This document shows positions 57,100-64,000 of a stretch of 64,000 bases of DNA, piece by piece. The stretch lies in contig CM066994.1 of NCBI GenBank assembly GCA_033977485.1, forward strand, positions 26,752,681 to 26,816,680. Direction: 5' to 3'. This DNA is from Hydrangea macrophylla (taxonomy: Eukaryota > Streptophyta > Magnoliopsida > Cornales > Hydrangeaceae). Both the position numbers and the translations under genes were made by a program. The notes beneath the pieces are model-generated. The model searched no databases and was not told the DNA's origin. It worked only from the letters and a program-made list of their open reading frames with translations. How positions within the stretch are numbered: the first letter of the stretch is position 1; the number at the start of each line of letters is the position of its first letter.

Positions 57100-59040
57100 G
57101 AAGGGGCAGGAAGGGCTTTGTTGCCCCCTTGAGTAAAAGAGTCTATTTTTTAGAAAGACTCTTTCCTCCTTTTATTAGAGTATAGGTCTTTCCCTTGCGC
57201 GGGAATAACTTCATAATGATGGATCTTGCCGAGATGCAGCGGATGCGCCATAAAGCCCCTCAACTCGACTGACCAATTTACGCTCTTTTTCTTTTCTTTT
57301 AATATAGTTACCAGTCTTATTATAATTACTTACAATTATTCTTAATTCCTTTTTTCATTTGACCAGCTCAACTTTAGCAACATTAACTCAATCTCAATTA
57401 CCGCTCTTGGTTATCGATCGTAGTTCCCTAAGGGTCAAGCCTAGTAAACTCCTTTAGCAATAACCTCAGGAACATCAACTGCTATAACTCTGAAACAGCC
57501 ATAACTCATAACTCTTCTAATTTAAGTTACAGTTATTATAAATAGAAGTTCTTACCGGTAATTACCAGTGTTATAAATAGAGGTTGTGCTATCCCCCTGT
57601 TCAGCCCTACAAAGTAAGCCCTCAAAGTCCTACCTTATTCTTCTCGGATTTGAAATTTCATGATTGCAAAGGAAAAACCTACTTAATGGATAGAAATGTG
57701 GTGATCGATCAAGTCTATGCTACGGGTAGATTTGTACATGAGAAGGAGACTGCGGGCCAGCCACTTCTGTCTAATATTCTAACCCTCGGAAGAGACAGAT
57801 GACGAGACTATTGATTCAGCAACTACTACTGGCCAACCAACTCCAGCTTGCATTCTGGCGCTTCACTTAGCTCAAGCTCCTACCAGCAAGCTACGGCTGC
57901 AATTAGACTTCATTGAATGCTTATTTGAAATTGGATAGTCTTTTCGGTTGTCGTATGGTATTGCCTACTGGGCCGCAGACGTAGTAAAGAGCAAAGGGCT
58001 CAGGGTCTCATTTTCTTTCTATCTGACAGGACAAACAAAGAGGAAGGGATGGTTCTTTCATTGCATTGATAGAAGTCTAACTAGAAAAAGACCTCTCTAT
58101 TACTTTGAGGGGGGGACACAATCGCCCAAGAAATTGCTGCAAGCAAGCCACCTCCTGCTCACTGCTGGTAAAATGGAGATCAACAAGTGTTGCAACCGCC
58201 TATTGGATTCTGGAGCTTAGGAGTGATGCCTATCGGAGTTGCCGAACGGGAATCTCATATGCAATACGGGGCGCCCGCCGCCAATGTTAAAAACTTTCTT
58301 CTAGCAAAGTCGAAGTGGTAGATAAAATAAAGTATATTGAGGCAACTTAGCACCCATCCCTGAAAAGAAAAAAATGACTTCTGTACTGGTAGTAAATATG
58401 CCAATGACTTATGGGATTAAGCTAGGTAGTAAATTAGCCTCTGATATTGATGGTTTTGATATCCGGTAGGAATAATAAGAACAAAAGTCCAGGTTGGTTG
58501 GTGAGCCTAGTGATAGGAGACTATCTAGCTTGGTTCGGAGAGCACTTGTTGGGTTAAAGATTTTTTTGTTGCTAAATGTTACGGCCTAAATGCTGAACTA
58601 TTGACCCTACTTGTTCGGATGGGTGTTCACCCCAAAGTGTTCCCGGACCGCATGCATACATCCGTAAGTAACTTAGTGCAACATGGCAAATTTCATTGAG
58701 AGGAATCAGCAAAGAAAAGAAAAACGGGTCAACATCTTAATGTGTATTTGAGAAAGTGTCCTCGGGCTGAGGAGTGTCCACATGAGTTCGTTGAGGTGTC
58801 TACACAGGCCTGTGGTCCTCTTTTATATTCTGTCGAGAGTTCGGATTGCTCCACCTAAGTAGAACGAAAAGAAGGAATTGGAAATGAAAAGGGGGAGCCA
58901 GAAGCTTCGCTTCCGGTAGCTTGCTGACTCTCCTAGTTAGAAGAAGGCTCTTTGGCGGATTCTTTAGATCTGGATAGAGTCCCCTTGACTTTCTATGTTA
59001 TTAGTAAAGCGCTAGCGCGCTACAACTAGCAGCCCCTTCA
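57100..59040. other. Mitochondrial-like intergenic sequence, no named gene
   Basis: Several short frames (57,584-57,802, 57,948-58,220, 58,105-58,290) lack motifs I recognise. GGAAGCTTCGCTTCCGG-like dyad sequence lies near 58,897-58,917 and GCGCTAGCGCGC at 59,010-59,021. Confidence 0.4.
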
Positions 59041-59099
59041 ATTGTGCTTTCTATGTTCTCTCTCTCTCTCTAAAATACAAACACACAAAAGGATTATAC

Positions 59100-59100
<1 letters not shown>

Positions 59101-59143
<43 letters not shown>
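59101..59143. repeat. (CAT)14 microsatellite
   Basis: Fourteen CAT units directly upstream of the SPX-like start codon, so probably from the 5' UTR of the captured gene. Confidence 0.95.
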
Positions 59144-59149
59144 GTTGAG

Positions 59150-59360
59150 ATGAAGTTTGGGATTTCCGATGCATATTGAAGCAGCCATACCCGATTGGAG
59201 GGATAAATTTTTCTGTTACAAACCATTAAAAAAGCTCCTCAATCACTTTCCGGTGGCCACTACCAATCATCCTTACCTTTTGATTGATGCCGATGCCGTC
59301 ATCGGAGTTGACAATTTAGAGAGTTACATGCCATCTTTGGAGGCTCTACAGGATTGGTAA
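59150..59360 (+). pseudogene. SPX-domain gene fragment, first-exon end only
   Basis: ATGAAGTTTGGG at 59,150 is the usual SPX start (MKFG). About two bases are missing within the next codons, and the frame from 59,157 then reads HIEAAIPDWRDKFFCYKPLK followed by KLLNHFP, the helix that in SPX proteins binds inositol pyrophosphates through Lys residues (KPLKKLL). It continues YLLIDADAVIGVDNLESY to a TAA after LQDW (59,360). SPX proteins sense phosphate status; a full domain needs about 150 residues and here only about the first 70 remain. It lies between the mitochondrial-like DNA and the right arm of the Mutator-like element. The upstream CT run and (CAT)n look like its own 5' UTR. Confidence 0.8.
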
Positions 59361-59399
59361 CTATTTGTGTTGTGAATGAGAACAAGAAACTTAAGGGCC

Positions 59400-60217
59400 A
59401 GAGTTCTCAACACAGATTGATGCAAGAAAGAGAATCACAGATCAGAAATTCGAGAGAAGCACAGTTTGGAGTTCTGGTATAGAGAGAAGTGAGAATTTTC
59501 TCTTTGAAAAGTGAGAATTTTTCACCTAAAAGTGAGAAATTTGTATTAAAAAGTGAGAAATTTATTTTTATTTTGTGAGAAATTACTCGTCGTATCAATT
59601 TAAAAGGTGTGAATTTATTTTTTATTTTTTTGGAATTCTTCTCGATAAATTGTTAATTGTTGATAAATTTCTCATCAAATCCTCTCTATGTGTATGCTTA
59701 TTTTTGTTTTAAAAATTGGGTTGTTCTACCCTTTTAGTATGAGTGAGAAATTTTTCATTATTATACACATTAAAATATGAAATTCTCACTATTTTCAATA
59801 CTTAGTTAATATAGTGAGCAATTTTACATTATTTTAGTGCACTCTCATTGATAATTTTCTCAGTTTTTAAGTATGAAGTTCTGAATACGTAGTGCGAATT
59901 TATCAAGAGTTTGTTAGAAATTTTTCTTGGTGATGGTGGACTTTATATGGAGATATTTTCTCAATTTTTAGCTATATATGGTAACTGATTTATCATATAT
60001 AAATTAGTTTATATATGTACATGTATGAATTGTGGAGTAAATGATGATAAATCAGTTACCATATATAGTTATATATATATATATATACATTTCTATAAAA
60101 ATGATATAGGGGTATTTTAGTCTTCAAATTAGGCAAGGGACTAATTTCTAGATTCGTTTTATAAAAAGACATATTTCTAGTTAGATGCATATATTAGGAC
60201 TATATATTAAATTACCC
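59400..60217. other. Right arm of the Mutator-like element
   Basis: AT-rich, with repeated GTGAGAA(A/T)TT words (for example 59,489, 59,507, 59,531, 59,554). An inverted pair GATAAATCAGTTACCATATA / TATATGGTAACTGATTTATC lies at about 59,966-60,068. No gene. Confidence 0.7.
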
Positions 60218-60266
60218 CAATAAATATATGAGTAATAAATGGGGAGATAAATGATTGATAAAAATA

Positions 60267-60427
60267 GGGAATTGCTATGTACACCGCTAGTTTTGCTATG
60301 TACACCGCTCAACCCTACATGTCCACCGCTCAACCTTACAAAAGTGAGAATTTTTAGAAGAAAAATTATTAGAATAAAAAGAATTTGGGTGTACATAGCA
60401 AATACACGGGTGTACATAGCAATTCCC
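60267..60427. mobile_element. hAT-type MITE, 161 bp
   Basis: Termini GGGAATTGCTATGTACACC at both ends, inverted and perfect over 19 bp. Perfect 8-bp duplication TAAAAATA (60,259-60,266 and 60,428-60,435). Inner copies of TGCTATGTACACC (60,294-60,306) and GTGTACATAGCA (60,389-60,400) repeat the end sequence. It lies about 40 bp outside the Mutator-like element. Confidence 0.95.
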
Positions 60428-60435
60428 TAAAAATA

Positions 60436-60787
60436 CGGTAACAGATATATATATATATATATATATATGCATGTGTAGAATAGATAGACAATATATATAT
60501 ATGAGTAATATGTTTTATTTTTGAAAAATTAATGGAAATTCTAAGACTTTGCCATGTGGCAAAACTAAAATCTTCCGGTTTCATATATATATATTGGATG
60601 TTTATATTTTTGTTTTTTTATTTGACCTCCCCTCAATTAGTGCTTAAGGGGAAGAAAAATATATATAAATATACCCCCAGAAAAATTACATTAGGGTGTT
60701 GTCCACAAATATACCAGCAGCTAAATACGGCCCCCCAGGTGAAACTTCCTGGCTCTGCCCCTGAAAATACTCCCATATTATAGAGAG

Positions 60788-60826
<39 letters not shown>

Positions 60827-61732
60827 GTAATTGCATTTTAAAAAACTGTCATTCAAAATTTAGGAATTCAAAATTTAAAATTTATCACAAAAATTTACAA
60901 TTTCCTTCTCATTTTCACCCACTTCCCAAAAATACCCAATTTCTCACAAAGATGATTCTGGAGGACTGTGCGATTCAGCAAACAAGGCCATGAACTCATC
61001 TGAAATCTCTAGCAGAGCAAGAGGAGAGATAAATCAGCAACCAGTGAGCAAGGTGACTGCCAGTCAAATAGAAAGCCGACATGCAACGAGCTGAAAAAAA
61101 AAAAAAGCGCAAGGACCCTCCAAACTGGTTTATTCAGCATTAACACAACTGAAGATCCAAACGAACCCAGAAAAGGAATGCACACATCCGAAGATCAGAA
61201 TAACAAAATCTCAAGCCATTTTATATTTCAACTGAGGGGCTGGTTGTGGATTTTATGGGTTGGTGATGCAATAGATGAAGATGTTCTTTCTAGGGGGGTC
61301 TCATGTTAATTATAATTAATGTTGTGCTAATTGTGGATTGCAAATTTGGTTTTCTGGGTAATATGTCAAAAGTTGTTCCATGGCTGTTGGGGTTTTTTGG
61401 ACTTTTTTCCTGTTTTTTAAACGGCATGGTTTTTTTTTTACCTGCTTATTGGTTGTGACTTTCTTTTTTTGTTGGGGGTGCTTTCATGTTTGAATTGTAT
61501 CCTTTGATTTCAATTAAAAAAAAATTCTCTTCAAAAAGAGAGATGAGATATGGATTAGCTTTTACGTTGTCGACGGCGATCGGAGTGATTCGGATTTGGG
61601 TGGTGCTGTTTGCTAGTAGTTATGCGCGGGCGTGCCAGAACCAAAAGTGGTTCAGTGTGTGCAAACTAATTTCCTATATGCTTGAGTCAGTGATACTCAA
61701 GGCTTTTAGATCTGACTTCTAAACTAAACAAT
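60436..61732. other. Unassigned sequence with microsatellites
   Basis: TA tract at 60,445-60,468, TA/TG tract at 60,787-60,827, and a phrase CCAGGTGAAACTTCCTGGCT (60,735-60,754) of the kind found in degenerate plant repeats. A frame at 61,486-61,722 shows no motif. No gene is supported. Confidence 0.4.
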
Positions 61733-62831
61733 TGTGTGCGGCGACTGCGAGTAGGAAAGTACCCTCACCAGAAATCCCTTGGCAGTACTGAAGCGCACAA
61801 GCCAAATAGTGTATGAGTTTACCAAGTAAACAATCACAAACGATTAATAAAATACAGATTTTATTAAGTGTTTGGAAAATACAACCAAAGAACAGATTCA
61901 GAACAGACTGATTGTTCGTAAGAATGAAAACAGTAAAAGAAATTAACAAAGAAAAAGGGTAGACCTATTTGCTATGCTTGCAGAAAAAACATAAAAGTTG
62001 AATGCTGTGTTGAATGCTGTTTTCGAGAGTGACGCGGAGTGCCTTGAAAGCTTGGCCTGCCTGCTTATTTATAGCGGCCATGATTGAATTCTGATTAGGA
62101 AAGGACTCCTTAGCTTGCGCCTTAAGCTACTAACTGATTGGTTAATTGAAGAAACCCTTTTATAACAATGATTCCTTCCTTATCAAGAACTTGATTGCCT
62201 TAATCCCTTTAATTTAGGGATCAGACGCATCAATCCAGCTGGCAACAGACAACCCATTTCCTAACCGGACTCTTATTCCTAAAATTCTTTGAACGTGATG
62301 TCATCCTGCCAGCTGTGAATAGCACCGCCCTCTTTTCATCAATCGGCCTCATACCTGTGACTAAAGACTCATCGGACTCTCGTAATGTCTTTATGCCCGA
62401 TAAAATCTCCCCAGGTGCTCACGTCCGATCGGGCTCAGTCCACCAACCTTTATCACTTTCAATAGGTGTGGTGTCCGATCGTTGGTACATTCATGTTCTC
62501 TACCTCCTCATCGGGCTCCTGTTCTGACAAATGCCTGATGAAGTCCCTTATGTCCGGCGTATCAATCGGTCTCCAACGTGTGTCCTTGCTCCATTGCTGC
62601 TACCATTGATGCCTGATAGACCACCACGGGTCTGATGCTGCCTATCGGGCTCCATTCCACAGAACATCCAGGTTGCCTTCTCTAAACTTCTGGTGACGCT
62701 TCCCCTAAGTCCGATGTCATCATCTACTCCGAACCAACCGGTCTCTGTTATGCCCATGCCCGACTATCTCTAGGCCCATATCCTCATATCAACCGGGCTA
62801 GAAAACCTTTGGCGGTTTTTAGGTGCAAACA
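61733..62831 (-). repeat. 3' LTR of the right-edge element
   Basis: Minus strand: TGTTTGCACCTAAAAACC at the start, CGCCGCACACA at the end, 1,099 bp. It has a TATA box (minus strand of 62,065-62,074) and, about 200 bp downstream, a polyadenylation-like AATAAA in ACTTAATAAAATC (near 61,860). Confidence 0.75.
62065..62074 (-). promoter_or_regulatory. TATA box of the right-edge LTR
   Basis: CTATAAATAAG on the minus strand, about 760 bp into the LTR, in a GC-richer setting (GGCCG before it). Confidence 0.7.
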
Positions 62832-62847
62832 ATTGCCCCCCAAAAGG

Positions 62848-63117
62848 TCATATCAAATATCCCGCCTTGATTGATGTGACATTTTAAATTTTAAACTGGC
62901 CACGCGTCAAGCACGCAACAACTTGTCAGATTATGGAAAACCCCACCAGTCATTCCACATTTAATGCGCCATGATGGCATCGTGATACTTAAGTACCGTC
63001 CATCTTTCTTAACTTCCTACAACCCATTAGCATTCTCCCTCTCTCTTTACCTCAAGCAGAACACAGAGCGTCTCTCTCTAAAACCTCCATCTTCTCCGAC
63101 GACCATTTCTTCAAACG
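62848..63117 (+). promoter_or_regulatory. Upstream region of the plant-mobile-domain gene
   Basis: The last ~80 bp before the ATG are CT-rich (CTCCCTCTCTCTTTACCTC near 63,035-63,053), like plant 5' UTRs with pyrimidine patches. No clear TATA box is seen. The opposite strand's purine tract and LTR are only 270 bp from the ATG, so promoter and retrotransposon end share this space. Confidence 0.4.
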
Positions 63118-64000
63118 ATGGCTCCTAAGACTGCTCCGGCCACCACTAAAGGCAAGAAAACCTTCGTTGATGCTCCTCCTCCACAAAACCGATGCAAGGA
63201 GGTTAGGGCTTTAGCCAAAGCTCACGCTGCTGACATATCCACTGAATACCTCACCCCCTACAGTTCCTCTGACGGTTCTCCCGTCGCACCAGGCTTAGGT
63301 GCGGCGTTTCTTGGCCACCCTCCGGCGGCTTTTCTTCCTTTCTTCTCTCCCGTAGGAAACGAATCGTTCCTACAAGTCCCTACTCATTGGACCAAGGTCC
63401 AGACTGCGAACCAGCCAATTCGAGGATGGCCGACACCCGCCGCTGATTGGGACAAGTGGGTAACTAGGGTTTCGGCCTCCAAGGCCGCTATCTGGAAGCA
63501 AACGGGCATTCACGACGCCATATTACTTAGTCGGTCAAGAATAGAGATAGACCAACCTCTTCTTCTCTCTGCCTTACTATTCTGGTCCTCATCTTGCAAC
63601 GACTTTCTTTTCCGCTACGGACCAATGGCTCCCACCGTCAAGGACATTAGTTATCTGCTCGGCCTCCGTCCCCACGGACAAGAGATCATTCCCGGGCTTA
63701 ATGTTGGGACGGCCAGCTTTGCCTATCCTCAACAAGAAATTGTACGGGACGGGGCCGTTTTTCATAGGCCGATTACAGCCTTTGGAGGCTTTCTTTCCGC
63801 TTGCATTGGGGCAGATGACACGGATGTGTCCGACGCAGAACATACTGCCTTCATCATCTACTGGCTCAATAAATACCTCTTCTGCTCAGCCAGCCAAGCC
63901 ATCACTAAAGAATACACAACCTTGGCCTTGGCTCTTGCATCGGGGCAGCCGTTGGCCATGGCTACGCTGGTCTGGGCGCACCTGGTCAGAGGTATAACGG
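63118..64000 (+). CDS. Plant mobile domain (PMD) protein, partial, open to window end
   Basis: 294 codons without a stop from ATG at 63,118 to the window edge. The first ~85 residues are a basic and then Ser/Pro-rich leader. From about residue 90 the order of motifs fits the PMD family (aminotransferase-like plant mobile domain): THWTKVQ, then DWDKWV near 110-115, GIHDAILLSRSRIEI near 130-144, LLFWSSSCNDFLF, GPMAPTVKDISYLLGLRP at 168-185, then EHTAFIIYWLNKYLFC near 241-256 and an alanine/leucine helix to the end. PMD proteins such as MAIL1/MAIN act in the nucleus in silencing and genome stability, and many copies ride on transposons. It reads antisense to the surrounding retrotransposon. Coding quality is high (no break), so it is probably young or maintained. 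The C-terminus is not visible. Confidence 0.9.
   Translation, partial: MAPKTAPATTKGKKTFVDAPPPQNRCKEVRALAKAHAADISTEYLTPYSSSDGSPVAPGLGAAFLGHPPAAFLPFFSPVGNESFLQVPTHWTKVQTANQPIRGWPTPAADWDKWVTRVSASKAAIWKQTGIHDAILLSRSRIEIDQPLLLSALLFWSSSCNDFLFRYGPMAPTVKDISYLLGLRPHGQEIIPGLNVGTASFAYPQQEIVRDGAVFHRPITAFGGFLSACIGADDTDVSDAEHTAFIIYWLNKYLFCSASQAITKEYTTLALALASGQPLAMATLVWAHLVRGIT

Larger units (their letters stand above)
55230..59045 (+). other. Mitochondrial-like DNA (probable nuclear insertion)
   Basis: Base composition and texture change abruptly: balanced GC, few long A/T runs, no MITEs. An rps19-like start (56,498), a copia-derived RT fragment of a kind also found in plant mitochondrial genomes, and phrases such as TCCCGGACCGCATGCATACA (58,641-58,660) give it the look of plant mitochondrial intergenic sequence. 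I could not confirm any full mitochondrial gene, so the assignment rests on one gene start plus general character. Confidence 0.55.
54791..60217. mobile_element. Mutator-like element carrying organellar and gene fragments, 5.4 kb
   Basis: Left end TAGAAATATAAGGTTTGGTC; right end, inverted, GGGTAATTTAATATATAG. The flanking 9-bp duplication CAATAAATA is perfect (54,782-54,790 and 60,218-60,226). Both ends match those of the 2.1-kb element at 43,949-46,078 (which lies in the opposite orientation), the right end being identical over about 47 bases. The arms (54,791-55,220 and about 59,400-60,217) have GTGAGAAA/TTTCTCAC words. Between them lie a copia RT fragment, mitochondrial-like DNA and an SPX gene fragment. 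No transposase is present, so it must have moved with enzyme from elsewhere. The payload is what a Pack-MULE would carry, although the terminal repeats are weak. Confidence 0.85.
61733..64000 (-). mobile_element. LTR retrotransposon, 3' end, minus strand, with antisense gene
   Basis: A full-looking LTR (61,733-62,831) is followed on its right by the purine tract CCTTTTGGGGGGCAAT (minus strand, 62,832-62,847), which marks it as the 3' LTR of an element that continues right of the window. The first internal gene, reading on the plus strand and so antisense to the element, encodes a plant mobile domain. Antisense extra ORFs between pol and the 3' LTR are known from some Tat-clade gypsy elements; the lineage here is inference because pol is outside the window. 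Confidence 0.65.

Noticed and set aside
57584..58290. Short frames in the mitochondrial-like region as mitochondrial genes
   Set aside because: None shows a known mitochondrial protein motif; only the rps19 start could be supported.
61486..61722. 78-codon hydrophobic frame with Cys
   Set aside because: No recognisable motif and no supporting gene structure; left as unassigned.

Overview
The window is repeat-dense DNA from a flowering-plant nuclear genome. The evidence is plant-type Ty1/copia and Ty3/gypsy retrotransposons, a PIF/Harbinger transposon with spliced genes, many hAT- and Mutator-like MITEs, a stretch that reads like plant mitochondrial DNA, and a broken SPX-domain gene. I found no intact housekeeping gene, no rRNA or tRNA gene and no CRISPR array. 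The species cannot be named from the sequence.

Layout. 1-2.9 kb: leader, primer binding site and long LTR of a minus-strand retrotransposon. 3.0-5.2 kb: 3' end of a plus-strand copia element. 5.25-19.76 kb: a PIF/Harbinger DNA transposon with a minus-strand transposase, a Myb/SANT-like ORF and a small RNase H1-type hybrid-binding ORF. The last of these is split by a nearly complete minus-strand Athila-like gypsy element (5,743-14,391) that keeps gag and protease but has lost RT, RNase H and integrase. 19.8-21.8 kb: unassigned, low complexity. 21.8-25.65 kb: 3' end and LTR of a Tat-like gypsy element. The same 3-kb LTR recurs as two solo LTRs with perfect 5-bp target duplications (30,896-33,746 and 49,141-52,181).

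25.65-46.16 kb is built from a minus-strand copia family and a large direct duplication of about 6 kb (27,976-36,990 and 37,846-46,163). Each copy has later private insertions, and the other copy supplies the empty site. 46.5-53.6 kb holds hAT elements, MITEs and a copia LTR. 54,791-60,217 is a 5.4-kb Mutator-like element with a perfect 9-bp target duplication. It encloses mitochondrial-like DNA with a chimeric rps19 start, a copia RT fragment and an SPX gene fragment; a 2.1-kb relative with the same termini lies at 43,949-46,078. The right edge (61,733-64,000) is the 3' LTR of another minus-strand retrotransposon with an open, antisense plant-mobile-domain (PMD) gene running off the window. 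That gene is the best-preserved reading frame here.

The genes do not form a host pathway. The history is one of nesting: copia into gypsy LTR, Athila into Harbinger, gypsy LTR into a hAT MITE, gypsy LTR into a copia LTR, and organelle and gene fragments inside a Mutator-like element. All boundaries were read by eye. Where a target duplication is quoted it was checked base by base; other edges are approximate.
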